Shown: positions 1 to 6,268 of the stretch, one piece after another
How the letters are laid out: each line of letters opens with the position of its first letter
Numbering within the stretch: position 1 is the first letter of the stretch
Origin: an uncultured Collinsella sp.
Lineage (GTDB): Bacteria > Actinomycetota > Coriobacteriia > Coriobacteriales > Coriobacteriaceae
Length of the DNA: 15,474 nt
Direction: 5' to 3'
Assembly: GCA_900541885.1 (NCBI GenBank)
Contig: UQKW01000037.1
Coordinates: 1 to 15,474, forward strand
Program-made: the position numbers and the translations under genes
Notes under the pieces: generated by a model
Seen by the model: only the letters and a program-made list of their open reading frames with translations
The model's database searches: none
What the model was told of the DNA's origin: nothing

Positions 1-1
1 C

Positions 2-166
2 GCCGGGCCGACTCGCTTCGGATCGGGCTCTACACCAACTTTCTCGACACTACCTAAGGTTCAGTATGCCTACGACGAGCCAGTGGGGCGTTTGGCTGCG
101 CAGATGGACGACAAGCAGGTTGCGGCTTTTGTTACTGCTGTGGACGCGCTCGGTGCTAGTGAGTAG
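2..166 (+). CDS. C-terminal fragment of an unidentified protein, cut by the window edge
   Basis: An open frame enters from the left edge and ends at TAG 164-166, 27 bp before the next gene, which suggests a shared operon. Only the last ~35 residues (from about KVQYAYDE, ending ALGASE) look protein-like. The first ~18 residues in this frame are a low-complexity Ser/Thr/Pro/Gly stretch. Frame 1 over the same bases reads SLRIGLYTNFLDTT before a TAA at 55-57, which looks more natural. The upstream gene could therefore end at 57 with a second gene following, or a frameshift may lie near 45-60. I do not recognise the family and assign no function. Confidence 0.45.
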   Translation, partial: AGPTRFGSGSTPTFSTLPKVQYAYDEPVGRLAAQMDDKQVAAFVTAVDALGASE

Positions 167-193
167 GGGCTTGGCTCGATAGGAGGTTGCACC

Positions 194-406
194 ATGAAAA
201 TCGAAGTCGATGTAGATCAGCTGCGTGAGAGCCTGATCGACCATGCGGGGAGTGCCTCCGGCGTGGGCTTTCCGGCCGCTATGCTCGACGTAGTGGATAT
301 CGAGGATGAGTCGCCCCAAGAGCTCCTAGCCCGAGCCGAACGCGAAGGCCTCGACCTCCGCGACTTTGCCGTCGATGACGACTGCGGAGCGTCTGACGAC
401 TGGTGA
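194..406 (+). CDS. small acidic hypothetical protein (70 aa)
   Basis: The start ATG has a textbook AGGAGG seven bases upstream (181-186), which fixes it and is the best evidence that this short frame is translated. The protein is strongly acidic, with a C-terminal half rich in Asp/Glu (about residues 37-70) and no membrane segment or signal peptide. I recognise no family. It lies 27 bp after the preceding partial gene on the same strand and converges on the DUF3800 gene, leaving seven bases between the stop codons. A small acidic partner of the upstream gene (for example an antitoxin-like or immunity-like protein) is possible from the context, but nothing in the sequence shows it. Confidence 0.7.
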   Translation: MKIEVDVDQLRESLIDHAGSASGVGFPAAMLDVVDIEDESPQELLARAEREGLDLRDFAVDDDCGASDDW

Positions 407-416
407 CCCCGGGTCA
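404..416. repeat. 13-nt palindrome holding both convergent stop codons
   Basis: TGACCCCGGGTCA is a perfect odd-length palindrome. Its first TGA (404-406) is the stop of the small acidic ORF and its last three bases (TCA, 414-416) are the stop of the DUF3800 gene on the other strand. It is too short to be a convincing terminator and no T-tract follows on either strand, so the two convergent genes may read into each other. Confidence 0.5.
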
Positions 417-1091
417 GTTCATCCTTTTCTTCCTGAGATATAAGAGAAATCCCTTTTTGAACGTCCTTCGGGTTCCAAAAAATAGCCGATCAGTCTTTGT
501 ATCTTCCTTGCTGTCAAACTTGATAGCCGTTAGCTCGATCGTACAGATGTAGTCAGCAACTTGGAATAGCCGGTAGGCTCGTGGTGTGGCTTCTCGGTAT
601 ACGATGACATCCCTTGCTAGAACGTACTCAAGCGCAGAATGAATGACCTCCGTTACAATCGGTTGGCCGTTGTCGTAGTAAATCTTAACGGTGTCGTATC
701 GCTGGAAGAATTCCAGATGGTCGAAAAGTTCAACTGTGAGGTCTCGCCTCATTCTCTCCGCGAGACCGTTTTGATTGCCGGCGAATTCGCTCATTCGGTA
801 TTGCAGGCAGAGATAGCGTATGGGGAGATGCTGAATGAACGCGCGAAATGCGCTCAACATGTGCCTTCGCTGCTCCTTGGGAAGATCTTTGTAGTCGCCG
901 TTTCCATTCAGTAGGGGTCCTGCATGAAAAGGCGTATTGGGAAGCGAGGACTGCGACAGGGCGCGCTCGTAGCGGTCAATGCGTTCAACGATTGCATCGT
1001 TTTGATCGTGAAAAACGAGGGTGACGAGGTAGTAGTTGGAGACGCCTCCGAGGTCGCCAGATTCGTCAACAAAGACGGAGAGTTCGCTCAT
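414..1091 (-). CDS. DUF3800 domain protein (RNase H-like fold family)
   Basis: This 225-residue protein has the layout of DUF3800 proteins: an N-terminal FVDESGD block (Asp9, Glu10, Ser11, Gly12), a central FHAGP with His56, an IYYDNGQ segment (residues 137-143) and a C-terminal QVADYI block (177-182). The family is predicted to have an RNase H-like fold, so the conserved acidic residues may bind metal; the biochemical role is not settled. The start is at 1091 because GGAGG lies six bases upstream. An ATG seven codons earlier (1112) would fall in the terminator tail and lacks a ribosome site. Base composition is visibly AT-richer than the neighbours, suggesting horizontal acquisition. The gene sits immediately behind a promoter, a small two-hairpin RNA and an intrinsic terminator. 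Translation probably requires terminator read-through, and the ribosome site could be masked by the leader. Function is unknown; a nuclease held in check by the RNA is a hypothesis. Confidence 0.85.
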   Translation of the reverse strand: MSELSVFVDESGDLGGVSNYYLVTLVFHDQNDAIVERIDRYERALSQSSLPNTPFHAGPLLNGNGDYKDLPKEQRRHMLSAFRAFIQHLPIRYLCLQYRMSEFAGNQNGLAERMRRDLTVELFDHLEFFQRYDTVKIYYDNGQPIVTEVIHSALEYVLARDVIVYREATPRAYRLFQVADYICTIELTAIKFDSKEDTKTDRLFFGTRRTFKKGFLLYLRKKRMN

Positions 1092-1110
1092 GATGGGCCT
1101 CCATTTTTGC

Positions 1111-1203
1111 AAAAAAATGCCGGGGGTAAGACCCCGGCTCTTGGAGGCCCCTCTTTTGGAGGGAACCGTATTCTTTATACCATGAGATAAGGGGTGCTTT
1201 CAA
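1111..1203 (-). ncRNA. DUF3800-linked two-hairpin RNA, copy 1 (leader of the DUF3800 gene)
   Basis: Read on the minus strand, the element has a TTGAAA box (1198-1203), a TATAAA box 18 nt later (1174-1179), stem P1 (1146-1167, GGU bulge CCCUC paired with GAGGGGCC, loop CAAAA), a linker CUCCAAGA, then a GC-rich terminator hairpin (1119-1138) followed by seven U. The same order recurs in copies at 1345-1436 and 1484-1576, and P1 is kept by compensatory changes between copies. RNA motifs upstream of DUF3800 genes have been reported in comparative-genomics work on candidate structured RNAs. I cannot tell which described class, if any, this belongs to. Either an attenuator leader or a free-standing small RNA would fit. 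Confidence 0.7.
1119..1138 (-). terminator. intrinsic terminator in front of the DUF3800 gene
   Basis: On the minus strand GCCGGGG pairs with CCCCGGC around a short loop and is followed at once by seven U (1117-1111). It lies about 20 nt before the DUF3800 start codon, so most transcripts from the upstream promoter should stop before the gene. Confidence 0.85.
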
Positions 1204-1208
1204 GTAAT

Positions 1209-1237
1209 ATTATAATAAGCAAACATATGTTCGTCAA
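1209..1237 (-). promoter_or_regulatory. near-consensus sigma-70 promoter for the RNA/DUF3800 unit
   Basis: On the minus strand TTGACG (1232-1237) is followed by 17 nt and a perfect TATAAT (1209-1214). Transcription would start near 1202 and give a leader of about 110 nt. This is the best-looking promoter in the window, and copies 2 and 3 lack it. An inner TTGAAA-18-TATAAA pair (1203-1174), shared with copy 2, could be a second promoter. Confidence 0.8.
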
Positions 1238-1344
1238 ACTACCTGCGAAAAGTCCTTAGCCGTCCAGAGGTGGGTAGAGCGGCTCGTAAATTGCTGACGC
1301 AATGGGCCGGCGTTTTCCCGAGAAGTATTTAGTCTTGACTCGCA

Positions 1345-1436
1345 TAAAAAATGCCGGGGGACATCCCCCGGCTCTTGGAGGTCCCTTTATTCGAGGGTAC
1401 CGATTTCTTTATAGCATGAGATCGGACGGCTTTCAA
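1345..1436 (-). ncRNA. two-hairpin RNA, copy 2 (no protein gene attached)
   Basis: This copy parallels copy 1 along its whole length. On the minus strand it has TTGAAA (1431-1436), a 17-nt spacer, TATAAA (1408-1413), GAAATCGGT, stem P1 (1380-1401, GGU bulge CCCU paired with AGGGACC), the CUCCAAGAG linker and a terminator hairpin (1353-1372) followed by AUUUUUU. It has its own promoter-like boxes and terminator, and no frame with a ribosome site follows, so it would yield an RNA of about 70 nt. It is divergent from copy 3. Confidence 0.65.
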
Positions 1437-1475
1437 ATGGCGCCATGTGGATGGGATGGCGCGCCTGATAAAGCC
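1428..1475. repeat. 48-bp inverted repeat between RNA copies 2 and 3
   Basis: GGCTTT at 1428 pairs with AAAGCC ending at 1475. Inside, TGGCGCCAT pairs imperfectly with ATGGCGCGCC around the loop GTGGATGGG. It is the centre of a larger imperfect palindrome whose arms are copy 2 (left) and copy 3 (right). It could have arisen by inverted duplication, or act as a shared operator between two divergent promoters. Confidence 0.6.
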
Positions 1476-1483
1476 CTCAATGA

Positions 1484-1576
1484 ATGGCATCTAGCTAGCG
1501 TTCGTGATATAAAGAAATCGGTCATCTCAAAAGAGAGGGCTTCCAAGTGCCGGGGACGTTTTCCCCGGCTTTTTTC
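1484..1576 (+). ncRNA. two-hairpin RNA, copy 3 (plus strand, no protein gene attached)
   Basis: On the plus strand TATAAAGAAATCGGT (from 1508) matches the copy 2 core exactly. It is followed by stem P1 (1520-1541), in which AUCUC pairs with GAGAG instead of CCCUC with GAGGG. Then come a UUCCAAG linker, a terminator hairpin GCCGGGG/CCCCGGC (1549-1569) and six T. The -35 region is weak (ATGGCA with an 18-nt spacer). No gene follows on this strand before the convergent antiporter gene. Confidence 0.6.
1549..1575 (+). terminator. intrinsic terminator of RNA copy 3
   Basis: A seven-bp perfect stem GCCGGGG/CCCCGGC with loop ACGTTTT is followed directly by TTTTTT. It defines the 3' end of the copy 3 RNA. 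Confidence 0.8.
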
Positions 1577-1624
1577 ATTTCGGTGTCAATTCAAATGTTT
1601 TTCAACCCATCCCCTCAATAACTC

Positions 1625-1683
1625 GCGGTGAAATAGGGACTGAAATGGCTGTTCAGAAGCCTATTCAATCCCTATTTCACCGC
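1625..1683. repeat. 59-nt long inverted repeat downstream of the antiporter gene
   Basis: GCGGTGAAATAGGGA at 1625-1639 is repeated as its exact reverse complement at 1669-1683. The pairing continues inward (TGAA, GGCT) with three mismatches to a GTTCAGA loop, giving a 26-position stem. It lies 20 bp beyond the antiporter stop codon and could end that transcript, although no T-tract follows on the minus strand. The high internal identity suggests a dispersed palindromic element of the genome. Confidence 0.6.
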
Positions 1684-1702
1684 AACTTATGGGTGGGGAT
1701 GG

Positions 1703-3304
1703 CTACGACGCCAGCGCGGCGATGACGGCTTCGTCGCCGGCGTATATTAGGGTGTTGCCGTCGGGGATGATCGTTCGGCCGTCGCGCTTGAGCATCACGA
1801 CGATAAACGGGTGCTTGCCTTGCGGAACGTCGCGCAGGCGCTGGCCGGCCAGGCGACCGTGGGGAGTCACGGTGACCTCGCGCAGCGTAACCTCGGCACG
1901 CTCCTCGAACGTTGGGGCGGCCATCACCAGCAGATCGCCTTCCTGGATCACGGTGTCGCCATTGGGCAGTACCGGGTGCGCCCCGTCGCGCAGCACCAGG
2001 ACCACGAGCATGTCTGTGGCGCTGCCAATGTCCGCGAGCGAGCGTCCGGTAAACGGATGTCCAGCGCCCACCTTGAGCTTTACAAACGACATGCCGTCCT
2101 CGTCGCGGTAGTCGTTAAAGGTGCGGCGCACGTCACCGGTCTCATCGATCATATCGAGCTTCTTGGCCACCGCCGGCAGCAGCGAGCCCTGCACCACAAT
2201 GCTCGACACGGCAATCACAAACACCAGGTCAAACAGGTCGTGACCGCCGGGAACACCGGCTACCACGGCAAAGAGGCTAAACACGACCGAAGCGGCGCCG
2301 CGCAAACCCGCCCAGCTTACAAGCGCGATCTGGCGAGGGTTCGTCTTAAAGGGCGCCAGGAGCACGCCGACGGCGATGGGACGGCTCACGAAGAGCATAA
2401 ACGCCATGAGCGCCAGGCCCGGCAGCAGCATCTGCGGCAGGCGCGCGGGCGTCACGAGCAGGCCGAGCAAGAAGAAGATCGTCATCTCGGCCATCTCGGT
2501 GAGGGTGTCAAAGAAGTGCGCCATCTCGACTTTGCCAGTGACGTCACTGGCGCCCAGCACAATGCCGGTCAGGTATACAGCCAAAAAGCCGTTGCCGCCC
2601 AGATAGCTTGGTAGCGCGTAGGCGACGATCGCCACGGCGAACAAAAAGATGGTCTGCGCGTCCTTGGCCGTTGCGTGCGCGCGTTCAATCAGGCGGCCCG
2701 CCGCCCAGCCGATGGCAAGGCCCAGGCCCACGCCCAGGATGATCTGCTTGGCCAGCAGCACGGGAATGTCGATGTTGCCGCCCGCCGCGAGGGTCGCGAG
2801 CACCGCGGTGAGCATGTAGGCGACGGGGTCGTTGGAGCCCGATTCGACCTCGAGCAGCGAGTCGGTGCCGTCCCTCAGAGACAGGTTGTGCTCGCGCAGC
2901 ACGCTAAAGACGCTTGCCGCATCGGTCGACGCCACGACCGAGCCCAGCAGCAGGCCGCCGATCCAGTCGAAGCCCAGCACGAAGTGGGCGAACATGCCGG
3001 TGATGCCTGCGGTGATGACGACGCCGAGCGTGCTCAGCAACACCGCGGGCGCGGCGACGGGCTTGGCGCGGTCGATGTTGGTGTTAAAGCCGCCGTAGAA
3101 CATGATGAACAGCAGCGCCGTGCTGCAGACGGTTTCGGTGAGCGCATAGTCGCTAAAGTCGATGTGCGCCGGACCGTTGACGCCCAGCAGCATGCCGAGT
3201 GCGATAAAGATAAGCAGGGTGGGGAAGGGGAGCTTTTTGCCGACGGGTTTGATGGTCAGGCACAGAATAATGACGAGGCCGATAAAGAGAAGGATCTGGT
3301 TCAT
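1703..3304 (-). CDS. K+/H+ (cation/proton) antiporter, NhaP2/CvrA type
   Basis: This 533-residue inner-membrane protein would exchange monovalent cations, probably K+, for protons to control cytoplasmic pH and ion content. Residues 1-385 are about a dozen hydrophobic segments of the CPA1 exchanger fold. Landmarks are ASTDAASVFSVLR (Asp128), the ESGSNDPVAY motif (Asn158, Asp159) and GLRGA (333-337). After a hydrophilic linker there are two RCK_C/TrkA_C-like repeats (about 405-465 and 475-530), each with a 'PxGDTxIxxGD'-like turn. These are expected to bind a regulatory ligand and gate transport. Length and layout match NhaP2/CvrA proteins (about 560-580 aa) rather than short NhaP. AGGAG lies 12 bases before the start, rather far. 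The neighbours share no function with it. Assignment to the family is firm; the ion preference is inferred. Confidence 0.9.
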   Translation of the reverse strand: MNQILLFIGLVIILCLTIKPVGKKLPFPTLLIFIALGMLLGVNGPAHIDFSDYALTETVCSTALLFIMFYGGFNTNIDRAKPVAAPAVLLSTLGVVITAGITGMFAHFVLGFDWIGGLLLGSVVASTDAASVFSVLREHNLSLRDGTDSLLEVESGSNDPVAYMLTAVLATLAAGGNIDIPVLLAKQIILGVGLGLAIGWAAGRLIERAHATAKDAQTIFLFAVAIVAYALPSYLGGNGFLAVYLTGIVLGASDVTGKVEMAHFFDTLTEMAEMTIFFLLGLLVTPARLPQMLLPGLALMAFMLFVSRPIAVGVLLAPFKTNPRQIALVSWAGLRGAASVVFSLFAVVAGVPGGHDLFDLVFVIAVSSIVVQGSLLPAVAKKLDMIDETGDVRRTFNDYRDEDGMSFVKLKVGAGHPFTGRSLADIGSATDMLVVLVLRDGAHPVLPNGDTVIQEGDLLVMAAPTFEERAEVTLREVTVTPHGRLAGQRLRDVPQGKHPFIVVMLKRDGRTIIPDGNTLIYAGDEAVIAALAS

Positions 3305-3453
3305 GGATGGTGTCCGCTCCTGGGTGGTTGGCGTGGCACGGTCAGTTGTCTGCGGTTATTTGTACCCAAAGATGGTGGGTTTATGGGGTTGGATTGCGGG
3401 CGTGCGTGATATCGTCATAGACGGCTGCCGTCTTTGCCTCTGCTCGGAAACCC

Positions 3454-3482
3454 TTTCCAGCTTTATTGCAACGGAGTACAAT
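3454..3482 (+). promoter_or_regulatory. candidate promoter and structured 5' UTR for the phosphoesterase gene
   Basis: TTTCCA (3454-3459), a 17-nt spacer and TACAAT (3477-3482) make a moderate sigma-70 promoter 75 bp before the phosphoesterase start. Downstream in the predicted leader are the near-palindrome TTCAACTTGAA and a hairpin TTGCGGC/GCCGCAA (3515-3539) just ahead of the ribosome site. Confidence 0.5.
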
Positions 3483-3557
3483 GGGTAACGTTTAAGTTCA
3501 ACTTGAAGTTTTAGTTGCGGCACCGGGCTTCGGCCGCAATGCAAGGAGAGGCGTACC

Positions 3558-4397
3558 ATGGCGATCTATGTGACATCTGACGCTCACGGGCACGTGCGTG
3601 CGCTTGACGAGGCCCTGTCTAAGATCTCGTTGACGTCCGACGACACACTGTACGTGCTGGGCGACATGATCGATCGCGGGCCCGATCCGGTCGGCGTTAT
3701 TAAGCTCGTGCGCTCGCTGCCCAACGCCCGCGTGCTCAAGGGTAATCACGAGCAGATCATGCTCGATGCCATCATTGGCCAGGATCCGCTCGATGCCGAG
3801 ACCTGGGATATCAACGGTGGCTGGACGACGCGCGAGCAGCTCAACGACATGGAATATGAGGCATACGAGGAACTCGTGCGATGGATGGCCGCGCTGCCGC
3901 TCTACGCGGTGGTCGAGACTGCCGAGTGGCCGTACCTGCTGGTGCACGCCGGCATTCAGACCGAGGCGGCGCGTGCGTTTTTGCTTGAGCATGGTGTCGA
4001 TTGCGGCGACGGCAGGGGAGCGGTCGATGCCGATCGCGAGCTGCTGCAGCAAATGCTCGCCGTACAGTCATCCGATGACTTGCTCTGGATTCGTCACGGC
4101 TATTGGGATGTGCCGACCGGGCTGCTTTCTACCGAGGGTAGGGGCCCGGTCGTGGTGAGCGGTCACACTCCCACGGTATCGCTTGGTCGCTATTGCGAGG
4201 TCGGTGGTCTGGCGGGGCTCGATGAGGAATCGGGACGCGGGCAGATCGTGCGCTTGGGCGGCGAGGACACTGCCGGTGTGCCCGATCGCATCGACATCGA
4301 CTGCGCCGCCGCCACCGGCTCCGAGTTCGGCCGCGTGGGCATCCTGCGCCTGGACGACGGGGCGGAGTTCTACGCGAACATCAACCCGGGCGAATAA
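3558..4397 (+). CDS. PPP-type metallophosphoesterase (serine/threonine phosphatase-like)
   Basis: This 279-residue cytoplasmic enzyme of the calcineurin-like phosphoesterase fold would hydrolyse phosphomonoesters with a two-metal centre. All PPP-signature residues are visible in order: Asp8 and His10 (SDAHGH), GDMIDRG (35-41, Asp36 and Asp39), GNHE (62-65), the LLVHAG histidine (His130) and SGHTP (201-205, His203), followed by IDIDC (246-249). This order resembles bacterial PrpA/PrpE-type phosphatases and diadenosine-tetraphosphatase-like members. The substrate (phosphoprotein or a small molecule such as Ap4A) cannot be told from sequence. The start is supported by GGAGAGG nine bases upstream. 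It is a single gene between a divergent antiporter and a convergent flippase gene, so it is probably monocistronic. Confidence 0.88.
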   Translation: MAIYVTSDAHGHVRALDEALSKISLTSDDTLYVLGDMIDRGPDPVGVIKLVRSLPNARVLKGNHEQIMLDAIIGQDPLDAETWDINGGWTTREQLNDMEYEAYEELVRWMAALPLYAVVETAEWPYLLVHAGIQTEAARAFLLEHGVDCGDGRGAVDADRELLQQMLAVQSSDDLLWIRHGYWDVPTGLLSTEGRGPVVVSGHTPTVSLGRYCEVGGLAGLDEESGRGQIVRLGGEDTAGVPDRIDIDCAAATGSEFGRVGILRLDDGAEFYANINPGE

Positions 4398-4442
4398 CCT
4401 TGTTCCGCCGTTCTACCGAACGACGGTCACGTTGACGCTGCG

Positions 4443-4540
4443 CAGCCCCGAAGCACCCCATCTTGTCGCTCAAACCGTCGCTCGCGTACAGAAGTACGCG
4501 TCGCTCCTCCTTCGCGCCAACCTGGGGCACTTCGAGACTG
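4443..4540. repeat. 98-nt imperfect palindrome between convergent genes
   Basis: The centre is a perfect CGCGTAC-AGAA-GTACGCG hairpin (4483-4500). The flanks continue the symmetry, with CGAAG..CCCCA on the left matching TGGGG..CTTCG on the right. It lies between the stop codons of the phosphoesterase gene and the flippase gene, where a bidirectional transcription end is expected, but there is no T-tract. It may be a dispersed palindromic element. Confidence 0.45.
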
Positions 4541-4592
4541 CTCGCTGTCGGTGCCTAAACATCGACGTTTCTTTTCTTCAAATTGATTCGAA

Positions 4593-6167
4593 TTAGGCGC
4601 CGTATGGGTTGCGGTCGCGTTCGATGCGTTGGCGGATGCGGCGGTACTCGATAATCAGTAGCACCAGGAGTAGGGCCATGATGGCTAGGTAGCTCACCAC
4701 AGCGCCCATCAGACCCAGCAGCTTAATCAGGATCACCGGCAGCACCATGCTTACGGCGAAGCAAATCAGGTAGATCTTGGTGACGTCTCCAGCGTGGCGC
4801 AGCACCGTGATGATGGCGTAGATAAAGTCGATGGCCGCGGTGACGCCGCCGGCGACGACCATCAGCAGCGCCAGCGTACGGTAGCGTTCAAAGCTGAGGC
4901 CGTACATAAAGCTCATGAGGGGAATACCGGGACCTGCCATAAATGCGGCGCACACGCTGGTGATGACCACGATCAGTGCCATAACGGCAACAATAATCAG
5001 GTCAAAGCGACGACGCTTGCGAGGATTAGCCCAAATGCTCGACAAACGCAGGAGCTGCGGTTTATAGATAAATCCAATGCTCAACAAAATGGCCTGCGCT
5101 GGAAAGAACAGGGCATTAAAGTACAGCTGATACTTGTAGGCCAGCGTGCCTTCCATCACGAACTTGGGCATGCTCTCGATAAGGTTGAACAGGAACAGCG
5201 CGCCAAAAAGCGGGGCGCACTGGATAAACAGGTGACCGACCTCGCGCAGGCTCACGCGGCGCGATTTTTCGGTTTCGAGCAGGGCGAGCGGCGCGGTGAC
5301 CAGCACGAGCGAGGCGATCGCGGCGATGCCCATGGCCATGGCGGCGATGGGCATGCTGCGCGTGAGGAACAGTGCCACGCTAAAGACCGCGATGACGCCG
5401 ACGGATCGTAGCGTTTGGCTCATGCCGGCCAGGTAGAGTTTGTCGGCCTGCTGCAGGCGGCCCTCGTACACGTCGGCAATGCCGTCGATCACCTTATACA
5501 GGTAGACGCCCAGGCCGATCGTGGCCATCTGCGCATCGTAGCCGCGGGCGCTGCTGTATACCAGGCCGCATGCCAGCGCGAGCGCTCCGCAGAGCCAGCG
5601 GTTGAGCTGGTAGGAGGCAAAGGAGGTTTTTTCGTCGATGTCCGAGACCTGAAAGTTGCGCACGCCGTAGTTGCACGCGATCATGATGAGCGTGCCGGTG
5701 ACAAAGGCGATGGAGAACTTACCAGCTTCCTCGGCGCCCACGAGCTGTGTGGACACGATGGTGAGCAACGGAAACGCCATGCCCCACACGGCGGTGCCCA
5801 GGGTATTCCAAAGGTAGTCGCGACGGGTGGCGTGATCTTCGTACTCGGCTTCTTGCGTGGAGAAGCCGCCGCCGTAGACGGCTCCGAGCAGGCGGTTCCA
5901 CCAGGCATTGACCATGCGGTGGATTGGGCCGGGTTGGCGATCGCGCTCACGGCGACGGCGTGTGGCCTGGCTGCTGTCGGGACCGCCGGCGTTACGCTGG
6001 CTTAGCTCTTGGATTCGTGCGAGCTCCTCGGCGGTGTGCGATGCGGGGAACAGGCCGTTCTCGATGCGTCCGCCCTGTCCGTGCGCCCCGCCCGATACGG
6101 TGGGGTCGGTGACGCCGCTGCGGCGGGCGATGGTGCGGCGGATGCTATCGAGGGGCGTGATGCTCAA
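4593..6167 (-). CDS. polysaccharide flippase-like membrane protein (MOP superfamily, Wzx-like)
   Basis: This 524-residue protein resembles the 'polysaccharide/lipopolysaccharide biosynthesis' transporters of the MOP superfamily, which move lipid-linked sugars across the membrane. Residues 1 to about 115 are hydrophilic and Arg/Gln-rich, an unusually long cytoplasmic N-terminal extension. About twelve hydrophobic segments then run from about 122 to 510, and a short basic tail ends the protein. The start is a TTG at 6167: AAAGGA lies six bases upstream and no ATG occurs before about residue 85. A TATACT -10-like box (6195-6200) precedes it, with no clear -35. It is a single gene; no glycosyltransferases adjoin it, so the substrate is unknown. 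The TagO/WecA-type gene 7 kb away could feed the same pathway. Confidence 0.75.
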   Translation of the reverse strand: MSITPLDSIRRTIARRSGVTDPTVSGGAHGQGGRIENGLFPASHTAEELARIQELSQRNAGGPDSSQATRRRRERDRQPGPIHRMVNAWWNRLLGAVYGGGFSTQEAEYEDHATRRDYLWNTLGTAVWGMAFPLLTIVSTQLVGAEEAGKFSIAFVTGTLIMIACNYGVRNFQVSDIDEKTSFASYQLNRWLCGALALACGLVYSSARGYDAQMATIGLGVYLYKVIDGIADVYEGRLQQADKLYLAGMSQTLRSVGVIAVFSVALFLTRSMPIAAMAMGIAAIASLVLVTAPLALLETEKSRRVSLREVGHLFIQCAPLFGALFLFNLIESMPKFVMEGTLAYKYQLYFNALFFPAQAILLSIGFIYKPQLLRLSSIWANPRKRRRFDLIIVAVMALIVVITSVCAAFMAGPGIPLMSFMYGLSFERYRTLALLMVVAGGVTAAIDFIYAIITVLRHAGDVTKIYLICFAVSMVLPVILIKLLGLMGAVVSYLAIMALLLVLLIIEYRRIRQRIERDRNPYGA

Positions 6168-6268
6168 GACGATTCCTTTCTATTGCTGTGCTCTAGTATA
6201 GCCGCGGTGGTATCGACTCGTGTTTTTGACCAGGTTGTTCATTGATTTCGGCGGCGCCATTCAGTAGT

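Noticed and set aside
924..1190. Plus-strand open frame of 88 codons overlapping the DUF3800 start and RNA copy 1
   Set aside because: It is antisense to a recognisable gene and its conserved leader and has no ribosome site. The similarity of its C-terminus to the frame at 1302-1631 is due to the RNA repeats.
1111..1576. CRISPR array or transposon ends
   Set aside because: The repeats are three ~90-nt units in mixed orientation without regular spacers, and there is no transposase or cas gene in the window. Promoter and terminator parts explain them better.
1302..1631. Plus-strand open frame of 109 codons across the RNA repeat region
   Set aside because: It runs through RNA copies 2 and 3 and both hairpins. 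The apparent protein is made of repeat sequence and lacks a ribosome site.
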